Translations under genes and position numbers: made by a program
In this document: positions 32,852 through 43,918 of the stretch, in pieces
Layout: each line of letters begins with the position of its first letter
How positions within the stretch are numbered: position 1 is the first letter of the stretch
NCBI GenBank assembly: GCA_032164295.1
Contig: JAJHTX010000011.1
Coordinates: 124,001 to 188,000, forward strand
Length of the DNA stretch: 64,000 bases
Source: Inonotus obliquus
Taxonomy: Eukaryota; Basidiomycota; Agaricomycetes; Hymenochaetales; Hymenochaetaceae
Direction of reading: 5' to 3'
Notes under the pieces: generated by a model
What the model was told of the DNA's origin: nothing
The model's input: only the letters and a program-made list of their open reading frames with translations
Databases searched by the model: none

Positions 32852-34421
32852 ATGTTCAGAGACGATAGTAGTTCCTCGTCCGACTCGATCAACACACAGG
32901 TATACTGGCTGAAATGCCATTCAGTCTCGATTGCCTACGAAGAATGGCAGGACAAGGAATTCAACGAATTCATCCATCTGATACGATATCCACAATTCGC
33001 AAAGAGCCAGAACGTACGTTGGCAGTTTCCTCTTTTTCCGCGTTTTCGTGCTGAGACTAGACTAATGTCCCTGGTAGGCTCGACAAATCATTGAAGCAAG
33101 GCTATTGGAGAAGCACCGTTACCAGGTCTCCGCCTTCAAGACCTGGCAAGCCGGGTTGCGCCCGGAGCAACTCGAGGATCACGACCGCTATGATTTTGAG
33201 TTATACTTCATGCACATCTTCTGCTCATGGTCGTCTTTCCGCTCCCAAGTGCGCAGCGAGGATATTCCGCGCGTTTCCAGGAAGGGGATCGAAAACCTCA
33301 TTGAGCTGGCATTCCACCTGCGTACCGGTGCCGAGCATATGTGGCTGTGAGTGAATGAACCAACTAAGCAATTTGCATTTTCGTTCTGAAGGCGCTTCCT
33401 AGTCAATCCGTGGACCTTGCTTTACCCGACGAGTCTGATGCGGTGAGAGCCGAATGCGTGACCACAATGAGTTTACCGAGTTACGACCAATCGCTTGTCG
33501 AGCGTGATCGTCATAGTTTCAACTTCTCGTGGTCTTACACCCTCAAGCCGCAGTCCATTATCACATTAGTCTATGTAGAATCGGAAGATGACTCGAAGAG
33601 AGCTGAAAGAGAAGCACTAAGGCGACTGAAGATGTGCTTCTACTCCTGTCATATGCATCGACGAGCTCTGTGCTGCAAGGACGGGCAAGTGTTCGGCATG
33701 CTTTCGCATGTCCATGCACTGCGACTTTTTGTTTCTTTCTGGAATGGCGATGTTCTCGTAGGCCTCTTCACGATTACAATCCGTTCTATATCTAATGTTT
33801 CTTCAGGAAATCCGTCCCGTCCTGGAACATTTCACACCGCAGATTATAGACGACTTCTTAAATTGCTATTTCACGCTTTGCAGAATCTCGGAGCACCAAG
33901 CTGAGTACTTCCGCGAGGAATTCAAGCGGTGGGATGATCAAGGTGTGCGTCGTCTGTTTGATATCGAAGAATCTTCCAAGAATCTGTGGAGGAAGGAGAA
34001 CCGGGGGGAGACTGAATCTTCCGATGGCTCCTGCAGAGACGCCTGGGAAGATTCAGCGATGTCGGGAGTACCTCCTCCGCGTGCGAAACCAGTGGTCGAT
34101 CCGAAGGTGGAATTCACTCTTGAGAGAGTTCTCCGTGGTCGCCCTCCGCGAGGCGGATATTCGCTGACAAGAAGACACAAGAAAGTCTTTGATATTGTCA
34201 CTGACGCGGAGATGAGTGAGGAGCTCCATAGTATTCATTCGCCGTCGACTTGGGCAGAAGAGACATCCAGATACAGCGACGAGTACGACGATCCTGCTCC
34301 GTACGCTGAAGATGACAGTGGAGAGAATGGCAATGCATCCAAGAACGGCGCGTCTGCGGCGGCGAATGCGAAAAGTACCACTTGTGCGTGTGACGAGTCT
34401 ATAGATACTCCAGAGAAGTAA
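32852..34421 (+). CDS. Cluster family member H, unknown function, intact but shortened
   Basis: Exons 32852-33013, 33078-33346, 33403-33757, 33807-34421, giving 466 residues. It is the most diverged plus copy (MFRDDSSSSSD, IHLIRYPQFAKSQN, LLEKHRYQVSAFKTW). Intron 3 starts GTAGGC, whereas the others have GTACGT. The tail has its own Ala/Asn-rich insert (GASAAANAKS). It ends at TAA 34419-34421, where the sister copies read CAA, so about 20 residues are lost while the homologous sequence continues untranslated downstream. Core and tail organisation as in member B. A part of exon 4 (SCRDAWEDSAMSGVPPPRAK) is the same as in F. Confidence 0.75.
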
Positions 34422-35009
34422 GAATCAGTCGACGCGATCAAGGTGACTACCGCAGAGGAAGCTAGTTCCATTTTGATTTCTGTGACCAAGGGAAATAGCC
34501 CCGGGAATAAGTGTTCATGGAACTTTCCGTTGATCAGTATGATTCCCTGTCGACGTACGAGAAGCGAAACGTAGGGGTTTCGGAATGATATTTGGAGGTT
34601 TTCTGTTTGTTTTTCGTGGAGAGGGAGTCCTGATCCCATGTGCTGTACTTTACGCTCAAATAGTGCTTTTGTCTCTTTCATTGCATCTCTCATAATAGAC
34701 ACGCCTATGATTGATTGCTTTAATGAGGGCTGCCCTACTTTCGACCTGCAGATGATACTTTTACGACGCCGTAGAAAGAAATGCGTAGTTCGCCAATGCG
34801 ATGATGGTTGGCGCGACTTCACGTGCGACATGACTCGATGGCTCGACATTTGGCTTGAGCAAGGACGACCGTATCATCCAGTCCCGGTTCCACACAAAAC
34901 TCTGACTATTCATTCGACATCTCAGGAAGGTGCTTTTATGAACATCTTGCCTCGTATAGCTGATCGCGGTTGCCCGACGAAGGATCTTTTCTGAGGTATC
35001 TTGGCCAGA
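34422..35009. other. 3' flank of member H
   Basis: Contains the untranslated remainder of the family tail (to about 34520) and the weakly conserved shared 3' flank (34590-34760). An open frame at 34638-34994 overlaps this repeated flank and has no counterpart in the other units, so it is not called. Confidence 0.5.
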
Positions 35010-36560
35010 TCTGAAGGTCTAGATCCCGAGTGGATCTCTTACTTTTTTAACGTCATCGTCATTCAGACATGGTGCCATTGTCCACCATATTCATGGCGGC
35101 ATCGGGGCTGACTGATCTATCGGTTGTCTCGCCTCCTGAGTCGGCCTGACCACGAAACGCCTCCAACGAGCTATCCTTGTTTTCCTCGTCAGAAAAGTAC
35201 GGTGCTGGATCCTCGTACTCGTCCTTGTACTTGTTTGTCTCTGTCTCTTCTGCTTAGATGGACGGAGCCCGCAGACTGACTGACTCTTCGTTAGACGCCA
35301 AATCCGTAAGGATATTGATATCGAAGACTTACTTGTGCGTCCTCGTCAGTCAATATTGTTTCTGAAAAGGGTATATACTTCGATGAATGCTCCCCAGAAT
35401 CTGCATCGTTTTGTGATCGGGTATCTCGCGTGCTTCTTGTCCTCGAGAGCGTCATGGTCTTTGTCGCAACAATAACAGTCAGGTCCTAACGTTCACCAAA
35501 CTGATCCTCACAGGTTTCTTAGACAACCGAGTGATACCTTTCACTTGGGATACGCTGAATTCTTTTGCGAGGAATTCCGCCTGGTAATCCGAAGTCTTGC
35601 AGAGAGCGAAGTAGGTCTCGATGCAATCCGACTAAGAACTTGATGAAGAGCTACGCAGGCCGCTAAAACGGGGATCAGAAAGAACTTGGTGCCCCTAACA
35701 GAACGGATGCAACATACAAGTATATTCCCTCCCGGAAGGAGAATAAGTATGGGATTTGCCATCCACTAGATCCGCACCAAACACTGGATCGTCTTTACAG
35801 GACATTGCACGTCGATTCAGCTGGGCAGAGCATAAACACATACATCTGTAGCCTTCTCCGGACCAGATTTAGATCGTCCGATGACGCGATAAGAATAAAT
35901 GCGGTGATAGATGGAGGCTTGATAGGATAGGATCACGAGAAACGACTGTCGGAGCTGGTCGAGGTGAGATCCCGCCACCTATGCAGTGGCAGCATCGACG
36001 TTACAGAATCGGCTCTGATCGAGCCGGGCTCATCTAGAACGGCATCTGGACTAGTTTGAAGTCATGTCAGTTGCAATACGACCCACTTGGAACGCAGTGA
36101 GTACTTACAGCTATAACTAATTGCCGCTGATACGTATTTGGAACGCAAGATCAATGATGTTATCCACTCATTTCTTACGGGCTAGGATTCGCCTCCCAGA
36201 TTCAGCCATAAAGATAGCCAAGAACCAAACATGTGCATGAACCACGTCTGGAAGCAGTAGGTGATCCTCATCTTCAATTTGTTCGCGAGATAGTCGGTCT
36301 ATCCACGAGTTATAATGGACATCCTCCCTGTGCATGCTTTCTGGAAGTCCGAGTTCCACGAGTCGTATTGCCTGGTGGGTAGAGTAGACAATGAAAGAAG
36401 AAGAGGTGAGAAACACAGCTCCTCGCTTTTGGCGAACTCTGGGAATTCCAGCATCTCGAACCGCTGCTTGAACGAATCTGATTCGGGTGCAACGGATACA
36501 TCAGACGTTAGGAATGAACTTGAGCCACTCGAGTGGTGGACATGACAATCAAGATTCGAG
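35010..36560 (-). pseudogene. Cluster family member I, decayed
   Basis: Minus-strand relative with all core regions recognisable but broken: SDVSVAPESDSFKQRFEMLEFPEFAKSEE (exon 1, about 36515-36430, in parts), AIRLVELGLPESMHREDVHYNSW with IEDED (exon 2, about 36370-36240, stop at 36168), remnants of the core around 36060-35700, and tail fragments to about 35010. The intron 1 acceptor CACCAG before GCAATACG is preserved. There is no plus partner on its right side; the next gene is the GH47 enzyme. Confidence 0.6.
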
Positions 36561-37276
36561 ACGTCAATGTTAGTGTGACGATATGATGAATGCGGCATTC
36601 CGTGTATGATGACCTGAAAGGTCCCCCCCCCCCAGCGACCATGAGTAAAGTCTCGGTTGCAACGTGCGATCATGATTCGGAATCGTCGTTTGTTTGCGAT
36701 CTGGTTTGCACTCCGTGTTTCTGGTTTGTCCCGCCGTGGCGATAGCTTGAACGATGCAAGTTATCGAATATGCTTTGCGGATCAGCCAAGGGGAGGCAGA
36801 ACTCCAAAGTCTTTATTCTGTTCATTCTGACGTTCCACTATTCAGATTGTTCTAGTATGCCATCGAGTCTACTCTGGAGTTGTCTGAGGAAGGGAATGAA
36901 AGGCTTGACCGACTGTCCGTCATTTGTGTAGCTGGTAGCTATGATGAAGAGGTGTGATCGTGAGAATGTGACGCAGCTCATTGATGCTCATGCTGCGGCG
37001 GGGAGCGGCAACCCCAATATCAGCGGCAGTGGTGACCAAACCCATCCCAGTTTATTTCATGGACGGAAATAATGTCCTTACCTTTCAACCATCATCACTC
37101 AACGTGTTCCCTTCTTCAACTCTCAAACTCGACTATCGCTCTCTTGGTGAAGGAGATCGAGGTAAAATCATCTCAACACCCAACAATTCGACCTGCATTT
37201 TGTTCATGTTAGCTCGCTGTTCTTGCATTGAATTCGACATCTAAAGCCCTCTTTCACCGTCTCTGGCGTAATCAAT
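36561..37276. other. Intergenic between cluster and GH47 gene
   Basis: About 700 bases with a short C run at about 36619-36629. The second half should hold the promoter and 5' UTR of the mannosidase gene (pyrimidine-rich TCAACTCTCAAACTCG near 37116). No additional gene was recognised. Confidence 0.45.
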
Positions 37277-39636
37277 ATGCTGCCAACTCATACCCGCCAC
37301 AAGTTTCGCCGTGCAAGCGTATCCGGTTCTGAGCCGTTAGCTGCCTTCCAACGTTTTTTCACGCGTCACTTCCGCTCACGTACCTCCTTAATCCTCTTCG
37401 TCACCCTTTTCCTCTTTATCACGTACCTTCTTTCGCCATTCATTTACGGAATTCGTACCACTTTACGCGCCTTCCCATCAAAGAGACCGGATTACAGTAG
37501 CTGGCCGAAATATAGGAGGGCAGAAGCGGTGAAAGAGGCATTCGGGCATGCATATGCCGCGTACGAGCGCTGGGCGATACCTGCGGACGAGTTGAGGCCC
37601 TTGAGGAACTCTAGTACCCAAAAGTGAGCACTCCGTTACTCATCAGGTCTAGAATGTGATATCTAATGGAGGTTACTCCATGCAGCTTCAATGGCTGGGG
37701 AGTATCAATGTTTGATTCGCTTGATACCCTTTGGCTCATGGACATGAAACCCCAATTTGAGCGGGCGGTCCATTTCATTTCCGCGGCACAATTTCATAAA
37801 CATCGTGTAAGAGTAACGTTTATATCCACTTATTCGAGTTGCTGAATTAATCTGGGACATTTGCTAGTCCTACGATGTCATGTTCTTTGAAACTATCATT
37901 CGTTATCTCGGAGGCCTACTTTCGGCCTATGCACTCTCGGGTCGCCGAGTCCTTCTTAACAAAGCGGATGAACTCGGTCAGGATTTACTGCTTGCGTTCA
38001 ACACCGCAACCGGTATGCCTGCATTTGAAGTCGATCCAGATAAGTACGTCTTGTTCATTTGCGTCGAGGATGCTTATAGGACCGATGTTGACGTATCATG
38101 TATAGCGGAAGGATAGGTCTAGGCCCACGGGACCAGAATGTCGTCTTAGCGGAAATCGCGTCTTGTCAAATGGAGTACAAGTACCTTGCATTTCTGACGG
38201 GCAATCGGAAATACTATACTCTGGTACGTTGGGCGTTGATTTCCATTGAAACATGGTCTGAAAGCCAGCGTTTCAGTCTGATAGAACATGGGACTGGTTT
38301 GAAAGAAATCAGCTGCCGAATGGATTGTGGTATACTGAGTGGAATGTCACGACCGGAGAGATGTCAGATAGTGAGTTTTCTACCTATTTCTATTATTTTC
38401 GGAGAAAACTGACGATTCTTGAAGACCATCTTACCATAGGAGCGTTAGCTGATAGCGCCTACGAATACCTCTTGAAGCAATACCTGTTGTCAAACAGATC
38501 TGAAACGCGTTTACGAGAGATGTGTTCGTCCCTCGCTCTCATTCCTGCAGGTTTCAACAGCTTTTCACACATGTTCCACAGACGTCTCCTCCATGACTGG
38601 TATGATACAAAACCTCCTTTATGTATCCCCGAATCGTCAAATTCTCTACGTAACGGATGTCTTCGTCTCATCTGACTCTACCCCGATAAAGTATGAGCCG
38701 TCTCGGAGATTTGAACACCTATCATGCTTCCTCCCAGGCCTCCTCGCCCTAGGCGTGCATGCTCTAGGAGATGAGCTTCCGCCTGCAGAACGTGCGTTGC
38801 ACCAGTGGGCTGCAGAGGGACTTGCGTACAGCTGCTGGTTAATGTACGCTGAGGATCCGCATGGACTAGCCCCCGAAGAAGTTATTTTCGAGAATGTGGG
38901 AAACGGGATGGTGAGGGCTGGTGGGGAATGGGTACCATACAAGACGGATGATATGGGTGGCGAGAGAGGGGGAAGCGGAATGAGAAGGGATATGAACTGG
39001 TATCATGCGCTCGAGGAATGGAGAAGGGAGGGAAGTAAAGGAACACCGCCTGGCGTGCCGAGGAAGAATGGTGAAGGAGGCGTGACTAGACCAATGCTCA
39101 ACGCAAGCTTCGAGAAGAAGGAATATTTTCCGTTGAAGCATACCTATCTCCTAAGGCCTGAGGTGCGCAGCGTGTTCGGATTGTCTTTTCTGCTGCTCAT
39201 GCATTCCTTGCATATTAGACTATTGAGAGTTTGTACATGCTCTGGCGAACGACACGAGACGAAGTGTGGCGCGACAGGGCATGGGAGATATTCTTGTCCA
39301 TCGAAAAGTATTGTCGGTTGCCTCAAGGATACGCGAGTGTCGCAGTATATGACTACCACAATCCAGACGAGATCGTACATTTGGACGAGATGCCAAGGTA
39401 TGTCTTTCGGGCCCTTACATTAAACACACTTCCAAGTACTCATCTTTTCATTTTCTCATTCTCTCGACAGTTACGCGTTAGCGGAAACGTGGAAATACCT
39501 GTACCTGATGTTCCTGCCTGCCGATAAAGATCCTATCCCTATGGATAAGTTTGTGCTCAACACTGAAGCTCATCCATTCCCGATATTTAGCTGGAGCAGG
39601 GAAGAGAAGGAGGCTTATAAAATCCCGGGACGATAA
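37277..39636 (+). CDS. GH47 alpha-1,2-mannosidase (class I), type II membrane protein
   Basis: Nine exons: 37277-37623, 37686-37806, 37868-38043, 38106-38223, 38277-38370, 38425-38523, 38582-39162, 39219-39397, 39471-39636, giving 626 residues in frame. A single N-terminal membrane anchor (about residues 36-57, SLILFVTLFLFITYLL) follows a basic cytoplasmic tail, as in ER/Golgi processing enzymes. Catalytic-domain hallmarks: NGWGVSMFDSLDTLWLM, NVVLAEIASCQMEYKYL, DSAYEYLLKQYLL, FEHLSCFLPG, YLLRPETIESLYMLWR, and NTEAHPFP at the end, where the Thr binds calcium in this family. It should trim alpha-1,2-linked mannose from N-glycans in the secretory pathway. Whether it is the ER Man9 enzyme, a Golgi enzyme or an EDEM-like member cannot be decided by eye; the conserved active-site segments favour a true hydrolase. 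Confidence 0.93.
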
Positions 39637-41714
39637 ATACACTTGACGTTGTGAGCTGACAGAGTCACCATTAGAAGGCAAGTGTGGAGGGCTATGTAGT
39701 TGGGATGTATTCGATCGTTTGCATTCGTTTGCACAGTGAAATTTGATAGAAGATGTTATCGTTAGGGATCGCTGCGAAAGTACGTACTGTTGAAGCCCAG
39801 AGGGCAGGTATGCGACTTGCCCAAAGTATACTGAAAAAGTATGAAACCGAAACCGAAGACGGGGTTAAGAATAAGGATGTCGACTCGGAGAAGATCAGAA
39901 CTAAGTATACTGTATACCAGAAAAACGATAGAAGAGTTCCTTAACGACAACAGAGGGTCAATACGACTGAACGAGAACCTTGAACAGGAATATGTCATCT
40001 GAAGAAGCTAATGGACCATAGCTCTGAATGGTGAAGCAAAAGAGAAGAAGTTGTGTAAGGATCAATACACCTCTGTGATGGCGAGTTGCATTGTAGAAGA
40101 GGGTGCAGTATGGCGCAGTAGTAAGCGAGCATATGCCAATGCCATTCACTTATGTGATTCGAGTGAATCGAGTCGTTCAACCCCGTTAGCTCTCATACTC
40201 CAGAGTCGTAGACGTTTCCTGGGCCGATGGGAATCCGACAACATCAGCAACGAGGAAAGAATCAACTTCCACGACTCTAACTCTAACTCTGATTTGTATT
40301 TTTGTAGTAATAGTACGGTGTGCCGTCATTGATTCGTAGGGTGGCCCAAGATACCGATACCGCTTCCATATGCATGTCCATGAGGAATCGAGGCATAGGA
40401 TCGATCATAGAATAGAACGCCAAGTCTCCCAAGCCTCCAATCCTCCCAAGTCTCCCAAGTCTCTCAATCTCCAATCCTAAGCCCAAGCACTCGTATTCCC
40501 GTCCTACATGTAATCACAAATACCACGACACAATAAAGAGATTCTGAGATTCCGAGATTCTGGACGTCCGAGCATTTTCGATTCTTCTTCAGCTGAATGG
40601 TACAGATTGAAACAAGCACGTAGTGTAACAGTGTAACGAAAGATCCGATCCAGTTTCCAGACTAGAGATGTGCAAGTTGCAATTCCTGACGAACCGGGAT
40701 TCGGAATTTCAGATGTGGACGGTTCGACGATTCGACCGTCGTGGAGAGGATACATGGTACACGGGTACACAGTTACAACTGAGTACTCGGAGATGAAAAG
40801 TCAAGAAATGTGATCGACTCGTCATCCTTGGCCTTGGCCTTGGAACGAAGATGCTGAGAGGGATAGGATAGGTGACACGAGGAAGTCGGTGGTCAAATTT
40901 ACTCAGCTGAGAGTCGCGTACTAAGTACTAGACACGTGATGATCAAACAGAAAAAATCCGGATCCAACACGGACACCCTTCAACCCTCGGGTTAAGGTTC
41001 TTCACGATGGGCATCAAGAAAACATGTACTTGTCTCGACACAAAAAAACAGAGCAAAGGACGTTCTATCGTGTCTGGTGGCCAGTAATAGTTCCTCTCAT
41101 GCCTAATACGAGCCCGTGGCACTACCCGCACTGAAGAACTAGGATACTAGCGAGGTTTATGATGAATCACTGTTCTGTTCTGTTCTGATAGCGTCCCTCG
41201 TCAGCGAGTCTCGCTGGTGTTATATGCTTTGGAAGGTGAGGTCTGACCACGTTAATGATCTTCGAGGATTATTAGCCTCGACTTAGACGTTGGGGAGAGC
41301 TGGCAAGCTGGAAAGGACATCAGCTCCGACGTTCTGCATCATATCGACGACACCCATTCCTGATGGACATAGTTGGGTCGGATCACATCCAGCGCTTTGC
41401 TCGCCCGTGCGCTTCTGTCGTAAGTTCATGTCCATGTTTCGTACTTTGCATCTATGCTGATACACGAGTCGCTTATTACCAAACGCAGGCATTTAACATG
41501 CAAAGTGCAAAGTGCAAAGTGCGCTGCGTTCGACGTTCGACGTTCGTTAGTCTGTACCGTCTGTCCCCTTCATCGAACACCCAGACGGTAGCTTGCATCG
41601 GTGAGAGTGACTTTTTGGTTCGCCTTCGGGCTCGGGTTCACGACTTTAGCGATCAAAGCAACGTCTTCTCTCTGTAATACGCCGTGAGCAAGCTGGACCT
41701 ATTTGTTAATTACT
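39637..41714. other. Intergenic, about 2.1 kb
   Basis: No supported gene. It holds simple sequence: CTCCCAAGTCTCCCAAGTCTCTC at about 40437-40465, TTCTGTTCTGTTCTG near 41173, TGCAAAG repeats at 41502-41522 and CGTTCGA repeats at 41527-41548. Short frames such as 39753-39944 and 40504-40770 show no family resemblance. Confidence 0.5.
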
Positions 41715-42647
41715 ATGCCAGGCTGGTCCAAGGTCAATCTTCTAAGGAAAGCCAAGAGCGCTTCTGGATCCGGATCCGGAGGGAGGCGAGTCAGATATGG
41801 ATGGTTGGGCTCGACGAAACTCGAGGTCGAGGTTAAGAAGTTCGAAGAAACCCTGCAGAAAGCAAAGAACGTAGTTGAGGAAATACAAAGATCCGGGGAG
41901 GACCTCAATAAAACCGTTGAGATCTGTTCTGCACTGGCCCAACCAACCCTGGCTTTCACTGTACTTTATCAAGCTGATCTCATGGAAAGGCTTGGAACAA
42001 ATGAGTCAGTTCAGTCGGACGACCCGATCCCAAGCCCGGGGATACACTACTACGTGAAGGCCGACCAAGTCAGACCGCACGCAGTCGCACTGTTGAGAAA
42101 GCATATCGATACAGCTAGTTCTGATCCAGACACACTACGCCATTGTCTGACCAACGCGCTCCTCGTGCTAGAGAAAGGGACATTCATCACGAGGTCACGC
42201 GTCCTCCACCACCTAATCGCAGCTTACTCGCTCAAATACGTCCTGGAAGAGCGCCACGAGCAATATACGTGTCTTTTTGATCGAGTCAGGCGGATGGTGA
42301 ATTCATTTGAAGAAAAGGGGAATAATCACAAGTCGGATATCGAGACGCTCAAAGTTATTCATGGACAGATGAAAGATCTTCTTACTGATGATTCGGGGTT
42401 GAGGAAACTGAAAGGGTGCGTGGAGGCTGGTTGTAGAGGTGATGCACGTTTAAAGGAAATATTGAAAGACATTGATAAATGTGCGAGGATGGTCGAGAGT
42501 CGAGAGTCATTCGTTACGCTAAGACAAGCAGGCGACAGGCAACAGGCAACAGGTTCTGTACCTGTACGGACTATGCATGAATGGACGCAGGAGCCTTCGG
42601 TTTTCGATAGGATGCGTACGATGTTTTATACAATTTTTTCGAGTTAG
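41715..42647 (+). CDS. Hypothetical protein, helical, single exon
   Basis: 310 residues from ATG 41715 (MPGWSKVNLLRKAKS); the frame is open slightly upstream, but without another ATG. A basic Gly/Ser-rich start is followed by an amphipathic helical stretch (KKFEETLQKAKNVVEEIQRSGEDL), a short hydrophobic patch LAQPTLAFTVLYQADL, and a long alpha-helical body with LRKHIDTASSDPDTLRHCL and RVRRMVNSFEEKG. No signal peptide, no catalytic motif I can name. The general look is that of basidiomycete orphan proteins related to cell-death or NACHT N-terminal helical domains, but that is only an impression. The opposite-strand frames here are shadows. Confidence 0.6.
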   Translation: MPGWSKVNLLRKAKSASGSGSGGRRVRYGWLGSTKLEVEVKKFEETLQKAKNVVEEIQRSGEDLNKTVEICSALAQPTLAFTVLYQADLMERLGTNESVQSDDPIPSPGIHYYVKADQVRPHAVALLRKHIDTASSDPDTLRHCLTNALLVLEKGTFITRSRVLHHLIAAYSLKYVLEERHEQYTCLFDRVRRMVNSFEEKGNNHKSDIETLKVIHGQMKDLLTDDSGLRKLKGCVEAGCRGDARLKEILKDIDKCARMVESRESFVTLRQAGDRQQATGSVPVRTMHEWTQEPSVFDRMRTMFYTIFSS

Positions 42648-43918
42648 TTTGTCTGTATGTGTTTATTCTTTGTTTCCAAGTCTAATGAAGCCTAGGGGAC
42701 ATTCGGAATCGGAATGAATGATTTCTGTCACGTCCGTGTGAATCATCATAGCCCATTGCTGCATGCATATAATACAACTTGATTGTGCGTTGCTAATTTG
42801 ACACAGATGCAACATAACGAATCAGTAAAGAACTGCTCGTAGAGAGAAAGGATAAATTTTTAATTAGCTGCTACGAGGTATTCCGTACGATATGAATTGT
42901 GTGAGTAGATGCTAGGTATCACATTTCATGTACAGTTAATCTCAACGTGATGAATAGTAGTAGAGACGTCACATCACGCGTCTCCCGGTCTAGAATTGAA
43001 GCCAACTGTCATCTGCCATCCAAGTTCAATACCCGATATCACCGAATAACATATTCGTAATCTTGGATTAGGTTGAGCCCGAAGAGAGAACGCTAGAGTT
43101 TCATCATAGAGCGGATGCCGACTTTGGGGGTTGAGTTGCATTCGGAAATAAGTAATAACTTCGGAGGTGATGGTCCATCGATAGCGGGTTGGATAATCAC
43201 AGGTGATCACGGAACTTGTCTGGGAGGACAGTAGAATGCGGTTTAGTACCCGCCGAATGATTACTATATAGTCGTATTTGAGTTTGCAGAGAAGCTCATC
43301 TTAAAGTTTACCAGACAAGTCGGCAAGTTTGTTTTATTATTCATGTAGGTTATTGAAGAGCGACGAGATGGAGACGATGGAGGAAACAGTCGCGTCGTGA
43401 GATGCTTATGACGGTCAACCATCCCACAAAGGGGTCCAGAACTGGAAGCCACGGAGAAACTTGCCATGTACGGTGATGGTGATGAAAGGTACAGCCAATC
43501 CATTCCGCCTCGAGGCAGGCACGTTGTTGTCGCCTTCATCATCTTCATCTTTGTTCTCTCCTCTGACGCGTTTAGTCCTCACATTCATGGATATATACTC
43601 CTCGATAGCTTCATCCCTCTAACCGTCTGACCGGGAGTCAACGTGTACAAAGACGGGCTTCTATTAATTCTCTCAGGTCAGCAGCACCCCCCTTACCTCT
43701 CGCATGACTCTCCTCATCTCTCTCTTTAGCTCTAAAGCTTACATTACTGGTACTACTCTCGCACCTTCATTCCCCTATCAAGGAGTATCATATCTCGCGC
43801 CCCTAGTCTTCCTCAGGAGTCTGTCGCCTATCTAGCCAACAACTCGGACCAATACAATAACAATACCAAAACAGTCAAGCATCGATTGAACAGCAGTCAA
43901 ATAAGAGGAGCGATCACG
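42648..43918. other. Intergenic; promoter of the 1360-aa gene at its right end
   Basis: About 1.3 kb without a supported gene. The last 250 bases are pyrimidine-rich (CTCTCATCTCTCTCTTTAGC and CCTTACCTCTCGC), a usual feature of fungal core promoters, and lead into the ATG at 43919. Confidence 0.45.

Noticed and set aside
20150..36560. Idea that the cluster is a transposon array
   Set aside because: No transposase, reverse transcriptase, terminal repeats or target duplications were seen at unit borders; the units look like tandem duplications of paired genes.
36619..36629. C homopolymer in member I flank as a feature
   Set aside because: Only about ten bases, too short to mean anything.
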